Assembly (NCBI RefSeq): GCF_000315625.1
Contig: NW_005434649.1
Location: forward strand, 315,451-379,450
Source of the DNA: Guillardia theta CCMP2712
Taxonomy: Eukaryota > Cryptophyceae > Pyrenomonadales > Geminigeraceae
Direction of reading: 5' to 3'
Length of the DNA: 64,000 nucleotides
Part shown: piece after piece, positions 44,590-56,100 of the stretch
Layout: the number at the start of each line of letters is the position of its first letter
How positions within the stretch are numbered: the stretch's first letter is position 1
Position numbers and translations under genes: made by a program
Notes under the pieces: model-generated
Seen by the model: only the letters and a program-made list of their open reading frames with translations
Told to the model about the DNA's origin: nothing
The model's database searches: none

Positions 44590-47500
44590 GTGGCCAAAAG
44601 TTTGGACCTTCCTCTCAAGTTCGAAGACATCTCAAAAGCTGCCTATAAGGTAACGTCAGCAGGTACATCAGATGTTTTCCTCATTGAAAAGCAGATTCGA
44701 GGACATGTGTATCACACTCCGACTACAAAGAATGACGCCTTGAGCGAGATCACTGGGTATGAGCAGTTAGAAGCCCATGCGTGTATTGACTGCTGGAATG
44801 GACAGAACTGATCTCTGGCTCAAACATGAATACAAACAGTTCACAGGGAGTTTCAAGGAGAGAGGAGCAAGAAACGCTCTGGAAAAGCTCACAGGTCTTG
44901 CATATCTTACCATCTTCTCCTCCTTCGGGGTTATATGATCACAGCCTCAATGACATTGCTGTTCTTCCAGATGAGCAGAAGCGAAAAGGAGTCATCGCAG
45001 CCAGTGCAGGTGTTTCAGGTCGGCAGCGGCATGAATTTATGTGAAAACTGGGTACAGGAAATCATGCTCTTGCCCTGTCCTATCATGGAGGATTGATGGT
45101 GAGGATAAGCAGCGACCCTTCCTTATGCTGAAAGTCACCTGCAGGGAATTCCTGTGACTGTCATCATGCCAACGATCGGTATATCGAGTTCTGTGGAGAT
45201 GAATTTTTTCTCAATTCACGTGAAATCAGCTCCTCTCACGAAGATCGAGAGATGCAAGAAGCTGGTAGTCCATTTCTCTTCCTTGTCGTCATCCTGTTTG
45301 CATGTTGATGATGCTTTTCAAGGGTGCGCGAGTAGTTCTCCACGGCATGCACATCGGCGAGGTCGGGAATGAAATGATTGACACTTTCCATGGTGCTGAC
45401 TTTCTGTGCAGGCTAAGGACCACGCGCTGAACAGCGAGGAGTTCAGGGGAATGCAGTACATCAATGGGTATTGCTCGTAGCTGAGACATTGTGCCCTTCC
45501 TAACTTGTACTTTAGCTTCGACGATCCTCCTATCTGTGCTGGGGCAGGAACTATCGGGCTTGAGATCCTTGAACAGGTCGTCTAGCCTCCAGTTTTGTCG
45601 ACTTAACTCACTGTTCCTCTTCCTCTTCCTCTCTCCTCCTCCAATGCAGGTTCCGGATGTAGATGTGATTGTTGTGCCTGTCGGGGGGGCGGGACTCATT
45701 GCCGGCATCGCCATGGCCGTCAAGACGTTGAGGCCAGAAGTTCAGGTGATGGCACAAGTCAATGAGAAAGATGCTTTACCAATTACATTTTCCATGAACT
45801 CTTCTTGACATGTCATTATAACATGTATAACATCAACTGACTCGTGTGTGCTATGGCAGATCATCGGTGTCGAGCCAGAGAAGGCAGCTTCTTACACCAA
45901 AGCATTGGAAGGTGTGAAAGTGATGATGTGTCGCTAAAAGCTGCTCTGATTGTAAGGGCTGCAGTTGGAGAGCCAACCCCTGTTACCATCACAAACACTC
46001 TCGCAGGTTCCGATACCTACTTCATCCCTTCAGTCTCGCTGAATTTTTTCCTCAGACGGTCTTGCTGTCCCTACTGTTGGGCCCCATTCTTTCGCTGTCG
46101 CCAGGTGCGCAAACGTTGCCGCTCGATCCCGAATTTTTTGACATTCATACCAGGCACTTCGTCGACAAGACTGTCTTGGTACCTCATGAGATCAATGATC
46201 ATGTCATGCGTGAACGCTGCGCTTTCAGATCAATGAGAAGCTGGTTGCCCTTGCTGTTTTGAGGCTCTTGGAGCATGAACGAGCTGTGGTTGAGGGAGGA
46301 GGAGCAGCAGGTCTGAAGAAGAGTCCTCATTTGTCTATCATGCTCTATCATGAAGAGTTTCTCCTCCACACTTGTGTTTTCTAGTCTTCGTTCTGTCTGA
46401 ATGCAAGATGCCAGGCCTTGCTGCTCTCCTTCCAGGAGGACCTCTGGACGTTCCCCAGATGAAAGGAAAGAAGGTGAAGTACATTGCGGTGGCAGGAAGC
46501 TTGTCTGACTGCTACTCAGGTTGTGGTTCCGCTCTGTGGTGGAAACATCGACATCACCATGCTCGGGCGAGTTATTGGTGAGGGCAAGGGAGCCGAGAGG
46601 GGAGATGATGACGCCATACCAACGCAGAGCGAGGCCTCGCCGCTGATAGAAGACTTGTGCGCTTTGCGGTGAGATAATGAGCTATTCCTCTACTTCCTCA
46701 TCATCATCATTGTCGTGTCACCATCATTATCACCGCTACTACCATCATGATGATCTGGATGCTGCTGTATTTGTTCTCTAGCTACATCCCTTTCCTTGCT
46801 TCATCTCATCACTTGAACAGGCGACTGTCTCCGATCGCCCAGGGGGACTGGCCGCGCTCACTCAGATCATCTTCTCTGCCGGTCAGACCAGCCAGTGCCA
46901 TCGCGACCGCATGCTCACTTTCCGCAGGCGCTTCCGTGTGGGATATTGCCCATGAGAGAGCATGGCTCCACACCTCTGTGGACCAGGTGGTTAACAAGGT
47001 ACGTGAAGTTTCCTAATTCTTCACTCCCTCCTCCTCGTTTCCACCTTTATGCATGTCCCTGCCGATTGCATCCTTGCTTTATGCCCTTCTCCCCCTCCCT
47101 CTCCGTCCTCTCATGCGAACATTTCTTCAGGTTGTTGTCGAAGTCTCCGGCCACGAGCATGAGATGAGGCTGAAGGCGACCCTGGAGAAGGCCGGGTAAT
47201 CTAACTTTCCTGCTCCCTCCTGCCCCTCTCCTCCTGCCTCTATCCGTTCCCGCTGCTCTCCCACCTCCTCCCTCGATCCCTTCCAGCAGCTCTCTTCCCC
47301 CAATACCTGCATCCTCGTAAGAGCCTCTCCTGGTCCAGCTCACTGATATGTGTTGAAGGTACTCGCTTGATTGGGACCTTGGATCCGAGTATGCTTCCAA
47401 TACGGTGAGTCTCAGAGCGTTGCTTTTCTCTCCACCGCCCTGGCTGAATCTCCCTTCTCCTCAACGTCCTCAACCTCGTTCGACTTCCTACGTTGGCTTT

Positions 47501-47624
47501 CTACCTCTTCATCCTCCTGTCTCAACTGTCATCATCCAACCACCTGCCCCCCTTCTCTTGTTCTGATGGCTTCCCACAGGCCCCAAACTTCCCGGGCTAT
47601 CGCCCTGACATTGCAAAGAAGTGA
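44590..47624 (+). CDS. Threonine/serine dehydratase (PLP fold type II) with C-terminal regulatory domain, about 15 exons
   Basis: Deaminates L-threonine (or L-serine) to the 2-oxo acid and ammonia. Exon motifs in order: LPLKFEDISKAAYK, GHVYHTPTTKNDALSEITG, TDLWLKHEYKQFTGSFKERG (PLP-binding Lys in GSFKERGA), VIAASAGNHALALSYHGG (the SAGNHA motif), GIPVTVIMPTI, APLTKIERCKKL, GARVVLHGMHIGE, FDDPPICAGAGTIGLEILEQ, VDVIVVPVGGAGLIAGIAMA (Gly-rich phosphate loop), IIGVEPEKAASYTKALE, DGLAVPTVGPHSFAVA, EGGGAAGLAALLPGG and VVVPLCGGNIDITML. An ACT-like C-terminus follows (ATVSDRPGGLAALTQIIFSA, VVVEVSGHEHEMRLKATLEK), as in catabolic threonine deaminases controlled by nucleotides or amino acids. The last exon, 47580-47624, ends PNFPGYRPDIAKK. 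The N-terminal exon and start were not resolved; a serine racemase role is possible. Confidence 0.88.
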
Positions 47625-48073
47625 AGGAAGTCATTTCCTCCACGTGCTATGGCATCAATGACTTCACTGTACAAATAATCCCATGCGACATCTAGACTTT
47701 GTGAGGTGTAAACAAGAATCTTTCAGATCTCCTCTTTCTCTGCCTCTCTGCATGTCAATCATCATCAGGCGCTCGATCGCCTCCTCCTCCCTAACAAACC
47801 TCTCTGTGAAGATGTAGACGTCGTTGGACCACAACCCTCCCCGCCCATTGACGCACTGCAAGAGCCAGTTGATCATGGAAATCGCTGGAGAAGGGAGGAC
47901 GAAGCAGGTGGTTGCGTAGGAGGACGAGGCGAGGGAAAGTGGAAGGTGGGGGGGAGGAGGAGGTCTATACATCATAAGGCGGCGACATGTTCTCAGCCTC
48001 TCCGAACATGTTGTACCTGCGATATTGCAGACTTTACTCTCTCCTGCCAGCCCTCACAGTCTGCTTACCTTGT
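47402..48073. repeat. Direct duplication, copy 1
   Basis: From ACGGTGAGTCTCAG to GTCTGCTTACCTTGT this matches 63334-64000 almost base for base, apart from a few substitutions and small indels, in the same orientation. It covers the last intron and exon of the dehydratase, the spacer, and exons 5, 4 and the end of exon 3 of the WSC-like gene. It starts three bases before the 5' splice site of the last dehydratase intron. The match may continue beyond the window on the copy 2 side. Confidence 0.95.
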
Positions 48074-48364
48074 GAGCATGTTCTCAGACCCTCCGCACCA
48101 TCCGCCATCCTGCCCGAAAGGTCGACGAGTCAGCGGGAAGGGATAGAGGAAGGCGACTGCTCTTGCACTTGCCTGCAGGACAAACCCAGGGAGTTTTCTG
48201 TCCCATGCCACTTGCGCGCAGCTGTTGATGGGGGCACGTCTGAAGCGATAGTTGTCGTTCAGCCTCGCGTCCGTGTGCTCCAGAGACGGGATCACCCGCT
48301 CTCCTCCTCCTGGTGCCGAGAGAGCAGGTGAAAGAGGAGTTACATCGAGGAGGAGAGGGGAACA

Positions 48365-48398
<34 letters not shown>

Positions 48399-48620
48399 AG
48401 ACCACGAAGGAGGAGGAGCCATAGCAGGGCAAGAGCAACGAGAACAAGGGCAAGGATAGGACAAGGGCAAGGACAAGGACGATTTAGTTGTAACCCTCCT
48501 TATCCTCTTCGTTCACTCACCCATGTCCGCATCGCGATAGCATCCGACTCTCTTGTACCTCGGCGCCGCCATGGCAGTAGCAGCAATAGCAGCCAAGACC
48601 ATGAACTTGAAGATGCTCAT
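47664..48620 (-). CDS. Small secreted WSC-like cysteine-rich protein, five exons, 171 aa
   Basis: Exons (minus): 48521-48620, 48173-48309, 48069-48109, 47971-48016, 47664-47855; all phases agree. Exon 1 encodes a clear signal peptide (MSIFKFMVLAAIAATAMAAP) followed by YKRVGCYRDADMG, which is the start of WSC-type carbohydrate-binding modules. The module continues with INSCAQVAWDRKLPGFVLQ, DGGWCGGSENMLTRYNMFGE and YDCVNGRGGLWSNDVYIF: paired Cys, a FxLQ-GGxC core and the late SNDVYIF. The tail is basic and helical. Intron 2 uses a GC donor (GCAAGT). Intron 1 contains GACGAG and GGGCAAGGACAA low-complexity repeats. It probably acts outside the cell or at its surface, perhaps binding glycans (inference). 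It is convergent with the dehydratase, 39 bp apart, and its 3' half is duplicated at 63.6-64 kb. Confidence 0.75.
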
Positions 48621-48933
48621 GACGACGCCAAGATAGTCAGCAGAAGAGGGAGGAGGACGGAGGCAGAGGAGGAGGAAGAGGAGGAGAAGAGGAGGAGGAA
48701 GAGGATGCCAAACAATTTTTCATGGTGGAGAAGCGTTGTCGTGATTCGATCAACCATCGAACGTTATTTCTACTTTATTGCCGATTTCATTAGAAGAGTT
48801 CTTGAATCCACAACAGTGAATCAATTAAACATTCCTCAAAAAAGCAAAGATAAATTTAAAGAAATGGTATCAGTTTGAAGTGCACAAGTTGGCAACAGGG
48901 TTTCATGAAAAGTGATCACGTGACTTCATGTAA

Positions 48934-48971
48934 AGTGATCACATGACTTCACATGAAGTCATGTGATCACT
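48934..48971. repeat. Perfect inverted repeat, 18-bp arms, 2-nt spacer
   Basis: AGTGATCACATGACTTCA, CA, then its exact reverse complement. A partial extra copy of the left arm (AGTGATCACGTGACTTCATG) lies at 48911-48930. Confidence 0.95.
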
Positions 48972-49262
48972 GTTTGGCTTTCTGATAGGAGCTGATTTCA
49001 TAATTCGCATTGCGCATTGGCATATCATCATGTCGAGATTGATGCAGAGCTCCTACAAGGCTCTCCGTGCTCCGGTCAATACTTGCTGTCAGTGTCTGCA
49101 TACTGAATTCTTGCAAAGAATTGCATCCGGAGCGATAGTCGTCTGCTTCTTGACAGATGTGGCCTGACATGTGTTAGCACTGTTGCCCACTGACGTATCT
49201 CAGTTCGGTCGGTGAAGGGCATGTTTTATAAGTTCTATTGGGTGAGTGGCTTGCTCATGAGA

Positions 49263-49307
49263 TAGTTGTTTAGCAGCAGCAACAACATTGCTGCTGCTAA
49301 ACAACTA
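49263..49307. repeat. Perfect inverted repeat, 20-bp arms, 5-nt loop
   Basis: TAGTTGTTTAGCAGCAGCAA, loop CAACA, then the exact reverse complement at 49288-49307. Confidence 0.95.
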
Positions 49308-49312
49308 TTCTC

Positions 49313-49343
49313 GGCACGATGTCATATATTATGACATCGTGCC
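49313..49343. repeat. Perfect inverted repeat, 14-bp arms, 3-nt loop
   Basis: GGCACGATGTCATA, TAT, then the exact reverse complement. It starts five bases after the previous hairpin ends. Confidence 0.95.
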
Positions 49344-50161
49344 ATGTTTCCTCACCATCTCCATACGGTTGAGAATTATTCCCAGAACCACCGGAAGTCT
49401 TGGACATCAGACAGCAACACCTCTGTTGTTTCTCGAGTCTGCTGCTTGTCAGGCTCAATCAGACCTGGCTGTGTGAGAGAATTTGACGCACATACAGCGT
49501 CGTTTCCCTGATCAGCCATTGCGTCGTCGTGCACGTTTCAAATCGAAAGGCTCCCCCCAATCTGGGTAGGTCCTTCATCTAAAATTGCTATTTCTTTCTC
49601 AGTGCACCATACATGCTTTTAAATTTTCGAAATCTATCCGTTTGGTGCGCCAAAAAAAAGATTAGGGACGCTTTGGGATGTAAAATCACGTGCGGCTCAC
49701 TGATTGGCGAGGGGACATGACAATTTCGCTTGTATATCTATATAGATTTCAAATCGATTTAAAAGCGTTGGGCGACTGGTTAAAGGGGTGTCAAAAACTG
49801 ACCCAATAATTTCACAAGGGCCGTTTCTGTTTTTGTAAAGCAATACTCCCCACGAAGACTCCCCATGAAGACATGTCAGTACTGTTCCTTTTTAAAATGG
49901 TCCTAGTTGAGCTGTGAAGTTTGTACCAACACCCCCTGTGACCCCCGAGTTTAGGGGGTGGTCATCATGTCAAATGTGCCCCCTACCACCTAGAAATACT
50001 GCAGCTTTGACTTGACCCCTCCTAGTACGAAATGGTCCACAAGGACCCGTACCCCCTCAGTCACCGACATTTCTCATTTTGTACCATGACCCCGAGAAGA
50101 ACCTACTTTCTCTCTGCCTCCTTCAGGGCCTCCTCCTCGCGCGTGCGCTGCGCTGGACGCC

Positions 50162-53100
50162 ATGCCCGCCCACATGCATGGGCTACAGGTGCTCCTGTTC
50201 TTCTGTTGTTGAGCTCGTATGCTGACCTTTCTTTAGGCGATCTTGCTGCTCATTCAGTTGATGAGCAACCCTTTGCATGCCGCTGTCTTCACGCAATCTG
50301 GGATGAAGTACACAGTCGCGGAAACGGCCCAGCTTCAGATGGAAGGAGGGACCTCTGATTTGAAAGCTACTGATCTCAAGATTTACTGGGGATCGCTGGG
50401 AGCGTGGAGCAAAGGGAATGATATTCTTGCGTCCAACACAGTCATCGAGGTGTATCTCCCGCGATTCACGGGAGGATCGAACCTCTTCGGTGCATACAGG
50501 TCGGACAGCTCGGAGACCAACGTCATGTGGATGAAGCAAAGTCGAGTGATTACAATATCCGAAAGCATTTCCAAGACATGGGGGACAGGTCTTCCTGTCT
50601 CCAGCCAATTTTCCTTTGAGAATGGTCCTGGGGTAGGAGGATGCTTTGGAATAACACAGGATCTCTCATCGAATGCGTTTGATCTCAAGCAGCTCAATGC
50701 AAGCTCCTTCTCCATGTGTCACTGGGACTCGCAGAAAGAGACTCTTCGTTTGCTGATGTCCTCCTCAAAGCCCATCACAGGCGTGTACATCAGCAAGGTC
50801 TCAATGTACCAGAACTACGATGTCCATGGAAAGCAGAATGGTCTGGGCCCATTGCCGCCCATCGGAGGTATTGATGAGCAGTGGTATCAGCTAGCAAATG
50901 TGGCTGTGTATCAGGCTTTGGGATCTTTGCAAGGCTGCGCGGTGGAGGCGATCAGTGACTTCCCGTCGACGGCTTGCACCAGCGATCTCCTGGTATATCA
51001 AGTTCCTTTCGATCAGTATCGGTCAGTGAGGTTCGGGACAGACCATCCCCCCATCCCTACCAGAAAAGGAGCTGGAGGCGTGGGCACCGTAGCTCCTCCC
51101 GCTTTCGTGTATGCAGCAGCGTCAGGGAACAATGACGGGCCGAACCAACCTGTATGCATCACCGTCACTCTGATCAGCTCGACCACTCTCTACTCAGCTG
51201 CCGTCAACCCAACCACCATCACCTTGACAGGACTGATTGGATCCTCGAGTGCTAGTCAGCCCATTCAGCTCTTTCAAAACAAATGTCAATGCCAAGGCTC
51301 AAGCCCTGTGCAGGACTTGATGCCTGCGAGGTTTCGAACTTCAACCACCATCAACCATGTCGGCTCAGCAGACTTCAAGGCCGACGGAACCCTGACCTTT
51401 CAACTCATACCCGGGTACTACATTCAAGCTGGAGAGGTCCTGACCTTCTCGTTTGGTCTGTTGACGGGTGGAAACACGCAGGTCTCACAAGAATTGAAGG
51501 TGTCATTGTCCGGGCAAGCGTGTCTAGCTAATGATTTCTGCACGTCATCAAAGTCAGTAGCAATCAAGATTCCACCAACTCCATTCCACTCGTCGTCGAG
51601 GATCTTAGAGGTGGTTGGCAAGAAGCTGAAGGTGTCGATGTTTCAAAGCTCAAGCGATCCTGGCTCATGGACCAACATCTTTGTGACGCTCCGGCCCAAC
51701 TTCAACGTTGAGGTTGGGTCTGTCATCAGCATTCAGGGACTCTGCGGCACGCAGAGCAAGTCAGCGTACGTGACTCTAGTCAGCAACAGAATCAACGGCG
51801 GTACTCCGTTGACCGACAAGTGCACTGGCAACCCTACCGAGGTTGACCTCGCAGACTACTGGCCGGGCTCAAGGATGGATTGGAACGGAGGACCCCTCAA
51901 GATCACTGTGGCGAGCAGCTTGAGCCTCGTTGCTCAAGGTACCTACGCTCTTTCATGGACTTGGAAGAACCTGAACCTGGCTCATTCGGCGTGCTCGATG
52001 ACTGTCAGCATGCTGAAAGCAGGCGATGTCGTGAGCGCTGAGGCTGTGGAGAACATCGGCAACACAGTCGGCTATGTACAAGCTCCTGGGTTTATCAAGT
52101 ACAAGATCGGTCAATCTACTACTCGCCCTGACGTTGTGAACTACATTTGTGTGACGCTGAGAAGCAATTTCCGAGTTTCGACACTGTCCAATAGTCAAGG
52201 ACAAAACAACTTGGCTCAGATCACCATCTCAGGGCTGCAGGGATCTCAAACAACAACAGCATTGTATTTGAAGGCTTGTCCGTCATATGACTGGAGCCTG
52301 ATGCAGCTACAACCTGAGTCTGAGCCGCCAACAGCTCATTTCGTAGATAAGATAACTGGAGGAACACTTCATCGTACTTCAAGCTGGTCTTCTGGATCAG
52401 CCGTGTTGACCGTCAATCAGGATGACGTTGCAAATCAAGTCTATTATTCCATTCCTCAGCAGCAGGACATCGTGTTTGCTCTGATGCTGAAGAACCCGAA
52501 GGTCTCCAACCCCTGTCAGTCAGTCACGATGAGCTTCTCTGGTGTCGGCCCTGGCGACCACCTGGTCACACAAACAGTGAGCATGGTGCAGAATCCTGTG
52601 GATAGGGCCCTCGAGGACGGCGAGACAGACGGGGACGTGTGTGTGCTCAAGACTTACGATTACAATTTTCCTACTCGAGTGATCGCTCAGTCGACTTCAG
52701 TTGTTCAGGAGAAGAACATCATTACAGTCACGTTGAGGTCCAACATGGACCTATTGAGCTCGGTCTACAGTCCGCAGATCACCATCTCTGGTCTCACGGG
52801 AACTGACACCACCATAACATCATTGTCTGCTTCTGCCATCACAGACCAGTATTTCCCCAACATTCAGAAGTCCAGCTGGGACCATGCACGAGGCGAGCTT
52901 GTAATTACCCTCGCTCCAGGGGCCTGTCAGCTACCTGTCAAAGGTCAGCCCTCTAATTGTATGTACGCTGGATGGACCTATGCGTGGAGTTACGTCTACA
53001 GGAATGGCATTACGGAGCAGGCCAGCCCTCCAGTGTCAATATCATGTCAGTTTGCTCAAAGCAAGCTGACAAGCCCACAGCCGATGGCTTCACCAATGCG

Positions 53101-56100
53101 CCAAGACTTGCATGTGCTCTACTTGACGAGGAAGCTGCTCAACAAGTATGACATCGGGCAGCTGAACCCTTCTCCTGGTGCTGTCAACCCTGTTTGCATT
53201 ACCTTGAGACCCAGCAAGTCTATCAGTGCCCCAACGACCTTCACTCTCACGGGCTTGAACATGTTCTCTTCTGGTACCAAAGTTGCCTTGTACGATGAGT
53301 TTGGCGTATCGCCTCTTACCAGTGGGTTGTTTCAGTCAGTGGGTGAAAGCCCGCAAGACAACTATGTGACATATGACAAGTCGACCATACAGTTTCAGCT
53401 GGCTCCGTCACAATCGCTGCAGCAGGACATCAAGTACAAGTTTTGTTTCCAGCTCACTAACTCGAAGACAGGGCAGACGACTTGCCCTCAGGTCTCGTTG
53501 ACAGTAGCTTCAACATCAGCTCCTGCCGTGTTCCAAGGAGCTCAATCGTATCTCTGCTCGAATGACATGACCAGGAAGGTCAGCGGCTACACTTCTGAGC
53601 CGTCAGGGTGCGCGGGCTACATATCCGATCGCAAGTTCATCTCGTCCAACATCAGGTCGGGGTCGAACGTGACTGGCAGCACTGTCTGGTTGACGATGGA
53701 GCTACAGCCTAACTATCCACTTGCCTCGGGTCAGACTATCACCGTTGGCTCGTTCGTGAGCATGAAGAATGCTGGATCTTCGGACATTCCATGTACGATA
53801 GTTAGGAACGCGCAGGTTGTCAATGCCGTTACCAATCAGCGTTCTAAAGGAATTGTACCTCCCGCTGTGTTCAACAGCGTATGCAAGTACATTGACAACA
53901 CGATTCAGATCTCCTGCACTGGGGCTTCAACGCAGTACTCATCTTCCATGTACGACCCGTTCTACAATCTGAATGCTCGACGATCCAAAGGTTTGTACAA
54001 GGTGGAGGTCACAGCGGGAGGGTCGGGGTATCAGTCTGCTAGTGTGATCATATGTGATGTTACGCCTGGAGCCGAGTTCTGGACGATACCGGCATGCACA
54101 GCTGCTGGGGTAGTGTTTGCTGCGGGCACCTCTGCTTCAGCTACTGCCAACGTGATCTCCGGTGCAGTGACTTCTATCAGCCTGACGGCACCTGGGTCAG
54201 GCTATACGCTCCCTCCTCAGGTTTTTATTGTCGATCCCTCGGGCTCAGGGAGCGGTGCTCAAGCCGAAGCCTTCATTTATGATCACTCTATTTACACAGT
54301 TCAGCTGCAGCTGGTGAACCAGAACACTGCTGCCAGCGCTCAAGCTTTGACCGTTACGTCGGGGTCGTCGTTTGTGTCTGCAACTCTTGACAGTGGATAC
54401 GAGGTGCAAGCCGAGGCTAGCTTGCGGATCTCAGAGCAGACCAGCTCAGAGGTTGTCTTCACAGTCACTCCCGAGCAAAACCTGTACGAGGGCGACATGC
54501 TGCTTGTCAACTTGCCCGCCTATGACGTTGTCACTGGTCCCATCTTTGGCGTCACCTCCTCTCCCAACCCTGCCTTCACCACCTTCGGAACGCAGCTGGA
54601 GTGGGAGCTCAACTACCACCAGGAGAATAGAGCTCGAGCATATGTCAGCAACGGCTGGGTGGCAGACGGAAACAGACATCGGTCAGGGGACGGAGATGTC
54701 GACGGTCTGTTTGTGCTCTCGCCTGATGATGATGGCTACAACAAGAACAAGGACCTGTGCTGGAGCCGAGTGTCTTGCCCCTGGGGTCTACCAGACAGCA
54801 ACGCCCTCTTCGGGACATCGACGACGCTGATGCTGACGAAGGTGACGAACGGAGCCTCGTCGTCTCTGGGATACACGCAAGACATCTGCTACAGAAACAG
54901 CAGCATCAACCTGCTTCACCCTTCGGACTATGTCGGCATGCAGCTCAGGTGCCGTAACAATCAGCACACTGTGACGGCCGGCGGTCAAGTCACGAGCGTG
55001 CGAGTGCGACACGGAGGCCTAGCGGTCGTCAGCGGGAAATACTCGGAGAGCTCGGGTGTTTCAGGCGCTGCCCCTACATTCGTGGCATCTGGAGCAACAG
55101 ACGCGGCGACGGGGACGCTGCTGTACCAGGTGGTGGGAGTACAGTTCATGTCGGGCAGCTTGTTGGCAGCTGGGGACAGCATTGTCTTCGATTCTACCTA
55201 CCAAGTGCTGCCGGCAAACGCTACCGTCTCTTCTCTGTACAACAGCAGACCAGCTGTGCATGTCACTGCCTCGGGCCTGTACTCTGGTTATCCGTTTGCA
55301 ACTGTGTCAGGGAAGAACACCGAGTTGCGAGTGCTCGTGACTGTGGCGAGTGCGAGAATAACGTCTCAAGGCAGCGGGTATACTGCTATTCCCTCTATCT
55401 CCACCTCTCTCAAGCCAGGCGTCGCCTTGCCCGCCGCAGTCCAGCAGCTTGAGCTACCTCTGTTTGATGTTTCCCTTACCAACGTCACCGGTACGGTCAT
55501 TACCCAGTCTATCCTCGACTACATCCCAGCACGACAATGCTTCGTGGTTGCAGAAGAGTTCCCGACGTCGTTTCTGAGCGACTGTCAGGTTGCGCCCAAG
55601 GAGCAAGTTGGTCGATACACCGGCATGACGGCAATGATCGGATCCAACGAGTACGTGATCAAGCAGGGAGCAGGTGGCGTCTACTGGGTGACGGACCTCA
55701 AGGGCAACAAGCCCAGAAGCATCGACCTGTCGAACAAGCCCTACACCATCTACACTCAGATGCAGCTGCAGGTGGCGAAGGGGAAGTGGATCAGGCAGGG
55801 CGAGAGCATTAGCATCAGCATTCCAAGCTACAGGTTCCGGTCGGTTCCAAGCGATACGAATGCGTTCATCACTCGCTCTACTGACGATGCCTCCAAGACG
55901 ATCAAGGAGAGGACTAGATTTCAGTTTGCCTCTCCCATTAGCTTTCGAAACGTGAGAGTATCGGGCTCAGCTGCTTCGCGGATGCTTCTGTTCGGCGGAG
56001 GCATGTCATCAGGCGACAGTTGTACCATCCAAGGAAGCGACATCGAGGGACCGCAGGCCACGGACGGGCTGACGGTCAACAACGCTCAGACTATGACAAC

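Larger units (their letters stand above)
48621..50161. other. Spacer with three perfect inverted repeats; promoter side of two divergent genes
   Basis: 48640-48700 is a GAGGAA-rich purine tract. 48934-49343 holds three perfect inverted repeats (listed separately). 49600-50060 is mixed, with C-run words (CCCCCTACCACC, ACCCCCTCAG) just upstream of the giant gene. A 57-codon frame at 48706-48879 is not convincing as a gene. Confidence 0.5.

Noticed and set aside
48706-48879. A 57-codon plus-strand frame beginning MPNNFSWWRS
   Set aside because: Short, lies in the promoter region of the WSC-like gene on the other strand, with no motif or supporting signal.
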